A stretch of DNA of 40,344 nt from Bacillus sp. FJAT-27245 (GCF_001273955.1 NZ_LIGI01000001.1:2981484-3021827); one strand, 5' to 3'. Positions 24,496-33,798 are shown, counted from the first letter of the stretch. The notes: generated by a model not told the origin, from the letters alone. Program-made: numbers and translations.

Positions 24496-24563
24496 ATTGC
24501 TACCTCATTTAAGGATTTATTTTACCATTATAAAGACGTTAACCATATCTTTGTTATTAGAAA

Positions 24564-24603
24564 CAAAAAGAGCCGGACCCCAAGCGGGTAACGGCTCTTT
24601 TTG
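24564..24603 (-). terminator. pheT terminator
   Basis: Long stem AAAAAGAGCCG...CGGCTCTTTTT with an inner ACCC/GGGT pair, 23 bases beyond the pheT stop. T-runs on both sides. Confidence 0.9.
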
Positions 24604-24626
24604 TTCATTTCATCAACTTTTTAAAA

Positions 24627-27038
24627 TTATCCTCTTAGGACGGCGCCAGCCTGTTCCTTCAAAGCTTCAAGCACTTTTTCATGTACCTTTGTTACCTCTT
24701 CATCCGTAAGCGTCCTTTCAGGGTTCGCGTACTTCAATGAGAAGGCAATTGACTTTTTGCCGGCTTCCATATTTGCGCCTTCGTAAAGGTCGAACACGGA
24801 TGCTTCCTTCAATAGGGGCTTGCCCACCTCAAGGATGATGCTGCGCAGTTTTCCGGCCGGTGTTTCCTTATCGGCGACAAGCGCGATGTCCCTTGTGATA
24901 GAAGGGAACCTTGGAATTGGCTCATAGTGAAGCGGCTCAATTCCAGCTTCCAGCAATTCGCCTAGTTTCAATTCGAATACGTACGTATCCTTCAGATCAA
25001 GCTCTTTTTGCATGGTAGGATGGATTTGGCCAATGAAGCCGATCCGCTTCCCATCAAGCAAAATGTCGGCAGTCCTTCCCGGATGCATGCCGTCAAGCTG
25101 CGCCTGCGCAAACTCGACCCGGCCATCAAGGCCTAGCTTTTCGGAAAGCTCTTCAAGGATTCCTTTTAGGACATAGAAATCAACAGGCTTCTTTTCGCCC
25201 TGCCATGGGTTTGAAACCCATAGCCCTGTTACAGCAGCTGCGAGGTGTTCTTCTTCGACTGGAAGTTCGCCGCCTTTTGATAGGAACACGGCTCCTGTTT
25301 CATAAACTGCGAGGCTGTCCGCTTGGCGCGCGCCATTGTATTTCAATACTTCAAGCAAATGTGGGACGATGCTTAGGCGCAACAGACTCCGTTCTTCACT
25401 CATCGGCATCGCCAGCTTGATCGCCTCTGTTTTTTCAAGCGCGTATTGGGCAACCTTTTCTTCACTTGTTAAAGAATAGGTTACCGCTTGATATAGCCCC
25501 GCGCCTTCAAGATAGCGGCGGACCACACGGCGTTTCGCCTGGTAAGGAGTCAGTTTCCCAGCCGATTGCTCGCCAGCTGGAAGAGTTTTTGGGATGTTGT
25601 CGTAGCCGTAAAGGCGGGCGACTTCCTCAATCAAGTCTTCTTCAATCGTAATATCGCCGCGGCGTGTCGGTACGATAACCGTGACGGTATCCCCTTCAAC
25701 GGACACATCGAACTTCAGCCTAGCGAAAATGTCTGTCACTTCATCCACTGAAAGCTGCATTCCGAGGAAGGTGTTCAGCTTTTCCATCGTAATTGAAACG
25801 ACAGCCGGTTCCACTTTCAATGTATCAACTTCGACAGTGCCTTCGAGAACCTCGCCGCCCGCGTACTCGGCCATGAGTGCCGCGGCCCTTTCACCCGCTT
25901 CACGCACCCGGTTTGGATCAACGCCCTTTTCGAACCTGGCGCTTGCTTCGCTGCGGAGGCCGTGGTCCTTCGACGCTTTCCTGATCGTGCCTCCTGTAAA
26001 ATAGGCCGCCTCAAGCAGGACAGTCGTTGTAGTTGAATCCACTTCCGAATTCGCTCCGCCCATCACGCCTGCAATCGCGACCGGCTCTGTTCCATTTGTA
26101 ATAACAAGATGGTCGGAAGTGAGCGTCCTCTTTGCATCATCCAGCGTCACAATCGTTTCGCCATCATGAGCGCGGCGGACAAGTATTTCCTTGGAGCCTA
26201 GCTTATCATAGTCGAATGCATGGAGCGGCTGGCCGTATTCAAGCAAAATATAGTTTGTAATATCGACAACATTGTTGTGCGGTCGGATCCCTGCCGCCAT
26301 GAGGCGCGTCTGCATCCAAAGCGGCGACGGACCGACTTTGACATTTTTGATTACTTTCGCCGCGTACAACGGATTGTCTTCTTTTGCTTCGACCGTTACT
26401 TTAATATAATCGGAAGCTTTTTCGCTGGCTTCGTCCAGCTTGATTTCAGGAAACTTTACTTCCCTTCCCAAAATCGCGCCGACTTCATAGGCAACCCCAA
26501 GCATGCTCAGGCAATCCGCCCTGTTCGGAGTAAGTCCGAGTTCAAGGACTTTGTCATCCCTGTTAAGCGCCGCGATGGCGTCTTCTCCAGGCGTCACGTT
26601 TTCCGGGAAAACGAAGATACCTTCCGCGTATTCCTTTGGCACAATCTTGCCTTCCATGCCAAGTTCCTGCAGCGAGCAAATCATTCCGTTCGACTCTTCG
26701 CCCCGGAGTTTCGCCCTTTTAATCTTGAAGTTTCCTGGCAGTACAGCACCCGTTCTAGCGACGGCTACTTTCTGCCCCTTCGCAACATTCGGCGCGCCGC
26801 AAATGATCTGGACTGGGGCTTCCTCGCCAATATCAACAAGGCATTTGCTCAGTTTATCCGCGTTTGGATGCTGTTCGCGCTCGAGGACATGCCCGATTAC
26901 GACCCCAGTGATTCCATCGTTCAGGGTTTCGACCCCTTCAACTTCGATTCCGCTTTTTGTTATTTTTTCCGCAAGCTCTTCAGCCGTTACGCCGGATAAA
27001 TCGACATAATCCTGAAGCCATTTATATGAAACAAACAT
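24627..27038 (-). CDS. pheT: Phenylalanine-tRNA ligase, beta subunit
   Basis: 803 residues, full bacterial length. Domain order: N-terminal tRNA-binding EMAP-like domain ([19 protein letters not shown]), B3/B4 editing domain ([20 protein letters not shown]), B5 domain, the catalytic-like core ([12 protein letters not shown]) and a C-terminal anticodon-binding FDX-ACB domain ending near [16 protein letters not shown]. With PheS it forms the (alpha beta)2 enzyme that charges tRNA-Phe and clears misacylated Tyr. ATG start, 31 bases behind pheS, under the same T-box. Confidence 0.98.
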   Translation of the reverse strand: MFVSYKWLQDYVDLSGVTAEELAEKITKSGIEVEGVETLNDGITGVVIGHVLEREQHPNADKLSKCLVDIGEEAPVQIICGAPNVAKGQKVAVARTGAVLPGNFKIKRAKLRGEESNGMICSLQELGMEGKIVPKEYAEGIFVFPENVTPGEDAIAALNRDDKVLELGLTPNRADCLSMLGVAYEVGAILGREVKFPEIKLDEASEKASDYIKVTVEAKEDNPLYAAKVIKNVKVGPSPLWMQTRLMAAGIRPHNNVVDITNYILLEYGQPLHAFDYDKLGSKEILVRRAHDGETIVTLDDAKRTLTSDHLVITNGTEPVAIAGVMGGANSEVDSTTTTVLLEAAYFTGGTIRKASKDHGLRSEASARFEKGVDPNRVREAGERAAALMAEYAGGEVLEGTVEVDTLKVEPAVVSITMEKLNTFLGMQLSVDEVTDIFARLKFDVSVEGDTVTVIVPTRRGDITIEEDLIEEVARLYGYDNIPKTLPAGEQSAGKLTPYQAKRRVVRRYLEGAGLYQAVTYSLTSEEKVAQYALEKTEAIKLAMPMSEERSLLRLSIVPHLLEVLKYNGARQADSLAVYETGAVFLSKGGELPVEEEHLAAAVTGLWVSNPWQGEKKPVDFYVLKGILEELSEKLGLDGRVEFAQAQLDGMHPGRTADILLDGKRIGFIGQIHPTMQKELDLKDTYVFELKLGELLEAGIEPLHYEPIPRFPSITRDIALVADKETPAGKLRSIILEVGKPLLKEASVFDLYEGANMEAGKKSIAFSLKYANPERTLTDEEVTKVHEKVLEALKEQAGAVLRG

Positions 27039-27069
27039 TCGTTCATCCTCCTCTTTTCAAAAATTCGGC

Positions 27070-28107
27070 CTATTCCTGGCTTGAAAATTGCTTTAAGAAC
27101 CTAATATCATTCGTGTAGAAATGGCGGATGTCGTCAATTCCATACTTCAGCATCGCAATCCGCTCAGGGCCCATGCCGAAAGCAAACCCTGTATATTTCT
27201 TCGAGTCATAACCGGCCATTTCAAGGACGTTCGGATGAACCATTCCGGCGCCGAGGATTTCAATCCAGCCTGTTCCCTTGCAGACGCTGCAGCCATTGCC
27301 GCCGCAAATTTTGCAGGAAATATCCATCTCCACGGATGGTTCGGTGAACGGAAAGAAACTTGGGCGCAGCCTGATTTCGCGGTCATCGCCGAACATTTTT
27401 TTCGCAAACTCGGCAAGGGTCCCTTTCAAATCGCTCATCCGGATATTTTCACCGACAACAAGGCCCTCAATTTGCATGAATTGGTGTGAATGGGTCGCGT
27501 CGTCATTGTCGCGCCTGTATACCTTGCCTGGGCAGATGATCCGGATTGGGCCCTTGCCGCCCTGCTTTTCCATCGTCCTTGCCTGGACAGGGGAAGTATG
27601 GGTGCGAAGCAGTGTTTCTTCAGTAATATAGAAGGAATCCTGCATATCGCGCGCTGGATGGCCTTTTGGCAGGTTAAGGGCTTCAAAGTTGTAATAATCC
27701 TTTTCAACCTCAGGCCCTTCGGCGATTTGGTAGCCCATCCCAATGAACAGGTCTTCGATTTCTTCGATAATTTTTGTTAATGGGTGATGGCTTCCGGTCC
27801 TGACCGGCCTTCCTGGCAATGTCACATCGATTGTTTCCGAAGCCAAACGCTCATTGACCGCCGCTTCTTCAAGCTGCTGCTGCTTGGCGGAAATTTCCGC
27901 TTCAATCGCTTCGCGAACCTCGTTCACAAGCGCCCCCATTTTCGGGCGTTCTTCCGCGGACAGCTTGCCCATTCCGCGCAACACCTCTGTGATAGGCCCC
28001 TTTTTGCCGAGATAGGCGACGCGGACATCGTTCAATTCCTTCAGGCTGGACGCCTGGGCCACTTTTTCAATGGCTTCCTTTTGCAATTCCGTCAATCTTT
28101 CCTGCAT
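27070..28107 (-). CDS. pheS: Phenylalanine-tRNA ligase, alpha subunit
   Basis: 345 residues from the ATG at 28107 with AAAGGAGG nine bases upstream; an in-frame extension to 28176 overlaps the T-box terminator and is not used. N-terminal coiled coil, then the class II core with motif 2 ([22 protein letters not shown]) shortened here, [13 protein letters not shown], a [17 protein letters not shown] zinc-ribbon-like insert and motif 3 ([20 protein letters not shown]). It binds ATP and Phe and makes Phe-AMP. First gene of the pheST operon. Confidence 0.98.
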   Translation of the reverse strand: MQERLTELQKEAIEKVAQASSLKELNDVRVAYLGKKGPITEVLRGMGKLSAEERPKMGALVNEVREAIEAEISAKQQQLEEAAVNERLASETIDVTLPGRPVRTGSHHPLTKIIEEIEDLFIGMGYQIAEGPEVEKDYYNFEALNLPKGHPARDMQDSFYITEETLLRTHTSPVQARTMEKQGGKGPIRIICPGKVYRRDNDDATHSHQFMQIEGLVVGENIRMSDLKGTLAEFAKKMFGDDREIRLRPSFFPFTEPSVEMDISCKICGGNGCSVCKGTGWIEILGAGMVHPNVLEMAGYDSKKYTGFAFGMGPERIAMLKYGIDDIRHFYTNDIRFLKQFSSQE

Positions 28108-28162
28108 GGGTATATTCCTCCTTTTATCAATCCGGGTTAAGTACGGTGCACTTTTAGACAAC

Positions 28163-28434
28163 AAAAAAAGCCCCATCCCAAATAAGGGACGAGGCTTGTG
28201 TTCGCGGTACCACCCTTGTAAACACGAATGTATAGAACATTTGTGTTCGCTTCATTGAGATAACGGCTTCTGCCGGTGCACCTTTACATCCAGCGCGGAT
28301 GGTCCCGGTGCCAACTCTGGAGGTGAACTTCGCTTGCTTTTTGCCTAAAAGTGCTTTCAGTCCAGGGCACTTTTTCCCTAAAAGGCTACGGTCAAGGTAC
28401 TTTTCTCCGTCATTGTTTTTATTGTATAAATTTA
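28163..28434 (-). ncRNA. T-box leader of pheST
   Basis: The conserved antiterminator motif AGGGTGGTACCGCG is at 28203-28216, followed by a terminator (GCCTCGTCCC / GGGATGGGGC, then T7) at 28163-28197. A candidate TTC (Phe) specifier lies in GAAGTTCACC near 28330. Uncharged tRNA-Phe is expected to stabilise the antiterminator and turn on pheST. Confidence 0.93.
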
Positions 28435-28440
28435 GTTGCT

Positions 28441-28469
28441 ATTATAGCGTATTTCCGCTTTTGTTTCAA
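28441..28469 (-). promoter_or_regulatory. Sigma-A promoter of pheST
   Basis: TTGAAA and a consensus TATAAT are 17 bases apart on the minus strand, placing the start just ahead of the T-box leader. Confidence 0.85.
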
Positions 28470-28522
28470 ATTCTTTCGGCGGAAAAATCAACGCCGCCAA
28501 AACTTTGCTTGTAATTCCTCTT

Positions 28523-29290
28523 TCACTGGCCCTTATGCAGTCGCAAATAGTATAACAGCACGCCTGCCGCGACGGCGACGTTCAGTGACTCGCTTTTTCC
28601 GTAAATCGGGACGTACAGGTTTTCGGTCGTTTTTTCCAAAAGATCTTTCGAAACGCCATTCCCTTCATTTCCGACTAGAAGCGCGAACCTTTCCGCTGGC
28701 GTGGCTTCCGTATAATTCCTCGCCCCTTCAAGCGCGGTCCCATATACGGCTATGCCTTTTTCAATCAGCTTTGGAATCCATTCCTCAAGCCTTCCTGACA
28801 GGACTGGAAGGTGGAAGTGGCTCCCCTGGGCCGAACGGAGCACTTTGGGGTTGTAAATATCAACGGACCCTGTTCCCGCTATGACAACATCAATACCCGC
28901 TGCGTCGGCGGTCCTGATCATCGTCCCGAGATTGCCCGGGTCCTGAACGGCATCCAGCAGGAGGAAAGTTTCCGCATTTTCAAAAAAAGCTTCGCCGGAC
29001 TGCTGCCTGCATACCGCCATGATCCCTTGAGGGGTTTCTGTTTCTGATAGGCTTTTGAAAATATCCTTCGTAACGACAGTCATCGGAATATTTTTATAAT
29101 CAATGCTGGCAGGAATATCGGTTCCTTCGGATACAATCAGTTCAGCGACTGTTCCCGGGCTTTTGGTTGCTTCTTCGACAAGATGAAAGCCTTCCGCCAA
29201 GAACATGCCGGACCGATCCCGTTCTTTTTTCATCGCCAGCTTCTTCCACTGCTTTACCTGAGGGTTTTGTGCGGATTGGATATGTTTCAC
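28523..29290 (-). CDS. ysgA: SpoU/TrmH-family rRNA 2'-O-methyltransferase (YsgA)
   Basis: 255 residues from the GTG at 29290 with AAGGGGG seven bases upstream. N-terminal L30e-like RNA-binding domain (HIQSAQNPQVKQWKKL), then the knotted SpoU domain: LLLDAVQDPGNLGTMIRTAD (motif 1), LLVGNEGNGVSKDLL (motif 2) and VPIYGKSESLNVAVAAGVLL (motif 3). It binds S-adenosylmethionine in the trefoil knot. Family members methylate ribose in rRNA or tRNA; the target nucleotide is not visible. Upstream of pheS with its own transcription likely. Confidence 0.94.
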   Translation of the reverse strand: MKHIQSAQNPQVKQWKKLAMKKERDRSGMFLAEGFHLVEEATKSPGTVAELIVSEGTDIPASIDYKNIPMTVVTKDIFKSLSETETPQGIMAVCRQQSGEAFFENAETFLLLDAVQDPGNLGTMIRTADAAGIDVVIAGTGSVDIYNPKVLRSAQGSHFHLPVLSGRLEEWIPKLIEKGIAVYGTALEGARNYTEATPAERFALLVGNEGNGVSKDLLEKTTENLYVPIYGKSESLNVAVAAGVLLYYLRLHKGQ

Positions 29291-29407
29291 CGCTGTTCCC
29301 CCTTTCTTCATCACTCATTTTCCTATTATAGCTCAACGGCCGTACATATTAAAACCTGAAATAGAAAAAGATAGGGATGAATGAAAATTAAAAAGGAGGA
29401 TGAAACG

Positions 29408-29620
29408 ATGGACCTTAATTTGCGTGCCGCTGTTATCCATAACATTCACGACAATACCCAACAGGAACTTGAGGATACAATTGTCGATGCCATCCAGAAT
29501 GGCGAGGAAAAAATGCTTCCGGGGCTTGGCGTTTTATTTGAAATCATCTGGAACAATTCTTCGGAAAACGAGAAAAAAGAAATGCTCCAGGCACTTGAAG
29601 GCGGATTGAAAAAATCTTAA
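29408..29620 (+). CDS. sspI: Small acid-soluble spore protein I
   Basis: 70 residues from the ATG at 29408, eight bases behind AAGGAGG. The sequence [20 protein letters not shown] and [17 protein letters not shown] matches SspI. It is a minor spore-core protein made in the forespore. A sigma-G-like -10 (CATATTA at 29345-29351) lies upstream, though no clear -35 is seen. Marks the organism as an endospore former. Divergent from ysgA, as in B. subtilis. Confidence 0.95.
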   Translation: MDLNLRAAVIHNIHDNTQQELEDTIVDAIQNGEEKMLPGLGVLFEIIWNNSSENEKKEMLQALEGGLKKS

Positions 29621-29625
29621 AAAAC

Positions 29626-29656
29626 AAGCTCCCCATGACCTGAGTCAGGGGAGCTT
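29626..29656. terminator. Shared terminator of sspI and ysdC
   Basis: AAGCTCCCC...GGGGAGCTT stem with inner TGAC/GTCA, between the convergent sspI and ysdC stops. Confidence 0.82.
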
Positions 29657-29661
29657 TGCTG

Positions 29662-30747
29662 TTAACCCAATTTAATTTTCTCGACTGTTTCCTTGTCGAG
29701 TCGTTTAATAACTTCAACAATCAGCTTGACTGTATTTTCGTAGTCATCACGGTGTAGCATCGCCGCATGAGAATGGATATAGCGGGTCGCGATTGTGATC
29801 GCCAACGATGGAACGCCATTATGGGACAAATGGATGGCGCCAGCATCGGTTCCGCCGCCTGGAACTGTATCGAACTGATAAGGAATGTTCAGTTCGTCGG
29901 CTGTATCGGTGATGAAATCGCGCAATCCTTTATGGGAGACCATCGATGCGTCATAAAGGATGATTTGCGGGCCATTGCCCATTTTTCCAAGCGCTTCTTT
30001 TTCAGTAACCCCTGGAGTATCGCCGGCAATCCCGACGTCGACGCCAAAGCCGATATCAGGCTGGATTTTGGCGGCGGCTGTCCTCGCACCGCGCAGGCCG
30101 ACTTCCTCCTGAATCGTACCAACACCATAAACAACGTTTGGATGCTCCTCACCTTGTAGATGCTTTAGGACATCAATGGCAATGGCGCAGCCGATTCGAT
30201 TGTCCCATGCCTTTGCAAGCAGCATTTTTTCATTCTTCATGACCGTGAACTCAAAGTACGGAACAATCATATCACCCGGGCGAACTCCCCACTCGGAAGC
30301 TTCGTCCCGGCTCGTTGCACCGATATCAATGAACATATCCTTAATTTCGACTGGCTTCTTTCTCGCCTCGGCAGTCAGAATGTGTGGAGGCTTTGAGCCG
30401 ATTACGCCAGTAACATCGCCTTTACGGGTAACGATGGTTACACGCTGGGCAAGCATAACCTGGTTCCACCATCCACCAACAGGCTGGAAGCGGACAAACC
30501 CTTTTTCATCAATTTGGGTTACCATAAACCCGACTTCATCAAGGTGGCCGGCGACCATTACTTTAGGTCCGCCTTCCTTGCCGGTTTTCTTGGCAATCAG
30601 GCTGCCGAGGCCATCGTTTGTGACTTCATCGGCATAAGGAGAAATATATTCTTTCATGACTTCGCGGACTTCGCGTTCATTTCCCGGAATTCCTTTTGCA
30701 TCCGTCAGTGCCTTAAGCATTTGCAATGTTTCATCCAGTTTTGCCAT
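29662..30747 (-). CDS. ysdC: M42-family metallo-aminopeptidase (YsdC)
   Basis: 361 residues from the ATG at 30747 ([20 protein letters not shown]), preceded by AAAGGGAG. Metal ligands of the M42 family are visible: [11 protein letters not shown] (His, Asp), AWDNRIG (Asp), [10 protein letters not shown] (catalytic Glu pair), GVDVGIAG and a C-terminal YIHSHAAM. M42 enzymes form dodecameric tetrahedral aminopeptidases that degrade peptides in the cytoplasm; some act as glutamyl aminopeptidases. It has its own strong promoter and follows the dUTPase gene. Confidence 0.95.
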   Translation of the reverse strand: MAKLDETLQMLKALTDAKGIPGNEREVREVMKEYISPYADEVTNDGLGSLIAKKTGKEGGPKVMVAGHLDEVGFMVTQIDEKGFVRFQPVGGWWNQVMLAQRVTIVTRKGDVTGVIGSKPPHILTAEARKKPVEIKDMFIDIGATSRDEASEWGVRPGDMIVPYFEFTVMKNEKMLLAKAWDNRIGCAIAIDVLKHLQGEEHPNVVYGVGTIQEEVGLRGARTAAAKIQPDIGFGVDVGIAGDTPGVTEKEALGKMGNGPQIILYDASMVSHKGLRDFITDTADELNIPYQFDTVPGGGTDAGAIHLSHNGVPSLAITIATRYIHSHAAMLHRDDYENTVKLIVEVIKRLDKETVEKIKLG

Positions 30748-30783
30748 ACCTATGACTCCCTTTTTTATGTATTTGACCAGTCC

Positions 30784-30812
30784 ATTATACAAAACGGCAG
30801 AACATTTGTAAA
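30784..30812 (-). promoter_or_regulatory. Sigma-A promoter of ysdC
   Basis: TTTACA and a perfect TATAAT are 17 bases apart. The promoter sits on the right arm of a hairpin (CAAAACGGC ... GCCGTTTTG) that overlaps the dUTPase stop. Confidence 0.75.
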
Positions 30813-30821
30813 AATTTTCTG

Positions 30822-31307
30822 CTAATAGCCGTTTTGCTGTCTTTCATAATTTACTTCATTTTTCATGCGGTATGCCTCTTCAATATCGGTTTCCGTAAAA
30901 CCCAACAGGTTCGCAAGGCTCAAAAACGAGCTGAACATGGTTTGATAATCGCTTTGTGAACGGCTTTTTTGAAAAGAAGAAATCGTCCTGAAAACGTCGT
31001 TGAATTGTTCAGTTACATTCCCTTTAGGTTCGCCAGCGAATTCAATATCAGAAGTGAATCCGCATTCGATCCCAAGTGAAAGGATGAAATGAATGCCATC
31101 AACGAATTCCTCAAGGACTGTTTCCCGGGGCGACGATGGCTTCTTGCTCCAGAACTTGAAACAGCGAGTTTCATTTGCCAATTCCCCGACTTCAACTAAC
31201 AGAGCAAGAACTTTTTGATCAAACAAATCCACATTTTCCAGCCGGTTTTTTTCCTCGATATAGTCGTCAAGTGCTCTTTGCATGTGAAATAGTTTCTTTA
31301 CTTTCAT
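30822..31307 (-). CDS. Dimeric dUTP diphosphatase (MazG-like all-alpha NTPase)
   Basis: 161 residues, all helical. Metal-binding motifs of the dimeric dUTPase group are present: [11 protein letters not shown] (ExxE) and [18 protein letters not shown] (ExxxD). It hydrolyses dUTP to dUMP, keeping uracil out of DNA and feeding dTMP synthesis. ATG with GGAGG four to five bases upstream. Its stop codon lies inside a hairpin that merges with the ysdC promoter. Confidence 0.9.
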   Translation of the reverse strand: MKVKKLFHMQRALDDYIEEKNRLENVDLFDQKVLALLVEVGELANETRCFKFWSKKPSSPRETVLEEFVDGIHFILSLGIECGFTSDIEFAGEPKGNVTEQFNDVFRTISSFQKSRSQSDYQTMFSSFLSLANLLGFTETDIEEAYRMKNEVNYERQQNGY

Positions 31308-31337
31308 GGCTTCCTCCTTATCATTTTGCCCAAAACA

Positions 31338-31363
31338 TGTAACCTTTTCCGTTCTAATCCGTA
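31338..31363 (+). promoter_or_regulatory. Sigma-W promoter of ysdB
   Basis: TGTAAC, exactly 16 bases, then CGTA, with CTTTT after the -35 element: a match to the sigma-W consensus TGAAAC-N16-CGTA except one base. B. subtilis ysdB is a known sigma-W regulon member. Confidence 0.87.
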
Positions 31364-31420
31364 TAGATAGGTTCAGAACTAAAAATCGGGCTTGCTACCG
31401 ATTACGGGAGGGCGTTAATC

Positions 31421-31813
31421 TTGCTTTTGCGTCTAACAGGTTTGATTTTACTTGCCTTTATTCTCTACAAATTAACAAGGGTGATGTTCAGCCTACCAAG
31501 AAAGCTGGAATCCGCAAAAAAACAAAAGCGTTTTTTTCTCCTTGATGATAAGGCAAATCCCAGAAAAAATTTTCGCCTTACATACAAAGGAGCGGTGTTT
31601 GAAGGCGAAAAATACCTTGGAATTACAGGCGATTCATTTGGCGTTATCTCAATTTTCCTATGGCCTAAGAATGCAGATAAGCTTGAAGGCATGACGCATG
31701 ATGATTTCCTTTTTATCAAAAGCGAATTGGCGAAATCGTATCCGCATGCTTCAATTGAATGGAATGGCTCCGTCAGGGAACATTTGCGCAAACTTATGTC
31801 CATCTCTTACTAA
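31421..31813 (+). CDS. ysdB: Sigma-W pathway protein YsdB
   Basis: 130 residues, the same length as B. subtilis YsdB. One N-terminal membrane helix (LTGLILLAFILYKLTRVMF), then a basic soluble domain with SLPRKLESAKKQKRFFLLDD, YKGAVFEGEKYLG and HASIEWNGSVREHLRKLM. TTG start eight bases after GGAGGG. Role in the sigma-W envelope-stress response is not known in molecular terms. Its stop overlaps the stop of the DUF1294 gene by four bases, tail to tail. Confidence 0.93.
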   Translation: MLLRLTGLILLAFILYKLTRVMFSLPRKLESAKKQKRFFLLDDKANPRKNFRLTYKGAVFEGEKYLGITGDSFGVISIFLWPKNADKLEGMTHDDFLFIKSELAKSYPHASIEWNGSVREHLRKLMSISY

Positions 31814-32073
31814 AGAAACTCCAGGTACACAATCACGCCGATTTCCATAAATGCCAAAAGAGGTAATCCGTATCTAAAGGCAGAGTGCTTTGTTTTATGC
31901 CTAAAATAATTCATACCATATGCTGCCCCGGCGGCTCCCCCGGCAAGCGCTACAAGCCATAGGGTCCGTTCCCGGATCCGGAAGGCGCCCCGCCTGGCCT
32001 TCTTCTTATCAATCCCCATCATCGCAAAGGCTAATATATTTATAATAAAAAGATATCCGTACACCGCGGCCAT
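31810..32073 (-). CDS. ysdA: DUF1294 membrane protein (YsdA)
   Basis: 87 residues with three hydrophobic segments and the DUF1294 signature: MGIDKKKARRGAFRIRERTL, followed by ALAGGAAGAAYGMNYFRHKT and a final membrane helix. Function unknown. ATG with GGGGGG five bases upstream. Convergent with ysdB, overlapping it by four bases; both occupy the same positions in B. subtilis. Confidence 0.92.
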   Translation of the reverse strand: MAAVYGYLFIINILAFAMMGIDKKKARRGAFRIRERTLWLVALAGGAAGAAYGMNYFRHKTKHSAFRYGLPLLAFMEIGVIVYLEFL

Positions 32074-32100
32074 TTTCTCCCCCCAAAAACAAGCATAATG

Positions 32101-32139
32101 TATTTAGGTTGAATTAAATCTTTTGATTCAACCTAAATA
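32101..32139. repeat. 39-bp perfect palindrome with 14-bp arms
   Basis: TATTTAGGTTGAAT and ATTCAACCTAAATA form a perfect inverted repeat around an 11-base loop. There is no T-tail, and the rplT terminator is separate. The arms resemble the outer arms of repeat copy B (AAATAGGTTGAATC at 20809). Confidence 0.8.
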
Positions 32140-32146
32140 ATATAGC

Positions 32147-32180
32147 AGAAAAGCCATTCCCTTTTTAGGAAATGGCTTTA
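32147..32180 (-). terminator. Terminator of the infC-rpmI-rplT operon
   Basis: AAAGCCATTTCC / GGGAATGGCTTTT stem after the rplT stop on the minus strand. Confidence 0.85.
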
Positions 32181-32189
32181 CAGTTGTTC

Positions 32190-32549
32190 TTATTTATCGA
32201 ATTGCTGCTTTGCAACATTTGCAAGTTCCGCGAATGCTGCTGCGTCGCTGACAGCAAGCTCAGCAAGCATTTTGCGGTTTACTTCGATGCCTGCAAGCTT
32301 AAGGCCATGCATTAGACGGCTGTAGGAAAGGCCGTTGATGCGTGCAGCTGCGTTGATACGAGTAATCCAAAGCTTACGGAAGTCGCGCTTCTTCTGGCGA
32401 CGGTCGCGGTATGCGTACATCAGGGATTTCATAACCTGCTGGTTTGCAACTTTGTATAATGTATGTTTTGAACCGAAATAACCTTTTGCTAATTTTAGAA
32501 CTTTTTTACGACGCTTGCGCGTAACAGTACCGCCTTTTACACGTGGCAT
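32190..32549 (-). CDS. rplT: 50S ribosomal protein L20
   Basis: 119 residues, standard L20 ([38 protein letters not shown]). It binds 23S rRNA early in 50S assembly and, in B. subtilis, represses its own operon by promoting termination in the infC leader; that leader is visible here at 33318-33613. 35 bases behind rpmI. Confidence 0.99.
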   Translation of the reverse strand: MPRVKGGTVTRKRRKKVLKLAKGYFGSKHTLYKVANQQVMKSLMYAYRDRRQKKRDFRKLWITRINAAARINGLSYSRLMHGLKLAGIEVNRKMLAELAVSDAAAFAELANVAKQQFDK

Positions 32550-32584
32550 GTAATTTCCCTCCTATATGAATCGATCGCTCGATA

Positions 32585-32785
32585 TTACTTAATATTGTCC
32601 AACAATTGGCGAATGCGTCTGAAGTCACCTTTAGAAACCATTGCTGATTTGCGAAGCTTGCGCTTTGCTTTTGTGGACTTGTTTGCGAACAAGTGGCTTG
32701 TATAAGCGTGGCCACGCTTCAGTTTACCAGATCCGGTCTTTTTGAAACGCTTGGCAGCGCCGCGGTGAGTTTTCATTTTTGGCAT
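32585..32785 (-). CDS. rpmI: 50S ribosomal protein L35
   Basis: 66 residues, standard L35 ([20 protein letters not shown], with the basic [20 protein letters not shown] region in the middle). It lies 16 bases behind infC and is part of the infC-rpmI-rplT operon controlled through the L20 leader. Confidence 0.99.
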   Translation of the reverse strand: MPKMKTHRGAAKRFKKTGSGKLKRGHAYTSHLFANKSTKAKRKLRKSAMVSKGDFRRIRQLLDNIK

Positions 32786-32801
32786 TGGGATGTCCTCCTT
32801 G

Positions 32802-33317
32802 TTACTTGTCGTTTTTAGGTGCTAAAACCAGGAACATGCTCCGGCCATCCATTTTTGGATGGGATTCGATCGTCGCAACGTCCTTGCACGCTTCGGCAAA
32901 ACGGTCCAGAACGCGCTGGCCGATTTCCTTATGGGTGATTGCACGGCCCTTAAAGCGGATCGATGCTTTTACTTTATCGCCTTTTTCAAGGAATTTGATC
33001 GCATTGCGAAGCTTTGTGTTAAAGTCGTGCTCATCAATACTCGGGCTGAGGCGTACCTCTTTCGTTGTGATGATTTTCTGGTTCTTGCGCGCCTCTTTCT
33101 CTTTCTTTTGCTGCTCGAATTTGAATTTGCCGTAATCCATAATCCGGGCTACCGGAGGTTTTGCATTCGGTGCGACAAGCACCAAATCAAGATTTACACG
33201 GCCTGCGATTTCCAGGGCTTCAAATTTCGATTTAATTCCGAGCTGCTCGCCATTCTGGTCGATCAACCGGACTTCACGGGCGCGAATACCTTCGTTCAAC
33301 AACATGTCTTTGCTAAT
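32802..33317 (-). CDS. infC: Translation initiation factor IF-3 (ATT start)
   Basis: 171 residues when started at the ATT of 33317-33315: GGAGGTG lies seven bases upstream and the protein begins (M)[17 protein letters not shown], as in other Bacillus IF-3 proteins. The ATG four codons later is too far from the ribosome site. N-domain [14 protein letters not shown], linker [15 protein letters not shown]-domain [20 protein letters not shown] and [15 protein letters not shown]-3 itself discriminates against non-standard starts, so the ATT provides autogenous control. Confidence 0.97.
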   Translation of the reverse strand: MSKDMLLNEGIRAREVRLIDQNGEQLGIKSKFEALEIAGRVNLDLVLVAPNAKPPVARIMDYGKFKFEQQKKEKEARKNQKIITTKEVRLSPSIDEHDFNTKLRNAIKFLEKGDKVKASIRFKGRAITHKEIGQRVLDRFAEACKDVATIESHPKMDGRSMFLVLAPKNDK

Positions 33318-33613
33318 AGTTAGCCACCTCCAAGGTTTAATAACGAATACGTTGTCCGGGGCAAAGGGCTTCCAGCACCAGGCCGGACAGGTTTTATTGC
33401 ATTAAAAAAAGCGCGGATGCATACACCCACACTTTTACGAACAGAAAAAGGTTTTTATTAAAAACCTGTTACGTAAAACCTGCCAACTGCCTAGGCGTCA
33501 GCCAGGTGAGAAGCGGGTGCTTCTTCTTTCCCTAAATTTCGTATTCACTTTCACCTTTGTAACTATATCATACACCCACCTGGGTGTCAAACATGCTGTT
33601 TGTTAAAGGCAAC
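33318..33613 (-). ncRNA. L20-type leader with attenuator of the infC operon
   Basis: A roughly 300-base untranslated leader between the promoter and the infC ATT. It contains hairpins (for example AGGTTTTTAATAAAAACCT) and ends in an intrinsic terminator GTGTGGGTG-TATG-CATCCGCGC plus T7 (33404-33432) about 85 bases before infC. The arrangement equals the B. subtilis infC leader, where L20 binding favours termination. Confidence 0.8.
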
Positions 33614-33620
33614 GTTAGTT

Positions 33621-33649
33621 ATTGTACCAGACCTTTTAACAAAGTTCAA
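33621..33649 (-). promoter_or_regulatory. Sigma-A promoter of the infC operon
   Basis: TTGAAC and TACAAT are 17 bases apart on the minus strand, at the head of the leader. Confidence 0.85.
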
Positions 33650-33713
33650 CAATCAATTTTGGAAATGTCGAAAACTTTTTTCCAAAAAAACCCGCCATTA
33701 CCACCGTTTGTTT

Positions 33714-33739
33714 GTTTTCCATCGCGATATAAAGGGAAA
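33714..33739 (+). promoter_or_regulatory. Probable sigma-B promoter of the YsnF-like gene
   Basis: GTTTTC, 14 bases, GGGAAA: agrees with sigma-B GTTTnn / GGGwAw and spacing, 60 bases before the start of a general-stress-type gene. Confidence 0.6.
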
Positions 33740-33798
33740 ACGGCACATACGCTCTCTTTTTGAGGGCTGTCCAAAAAATTTCTGGAGGGTGATAGAAA

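Noticed and set aside
28163-28434. tRNA gene ahead of pheST
   Set aside because: The conserved blocks are those of a T-box leader; no cloverleaf with TTCRANNC and acceptor pairing was found.
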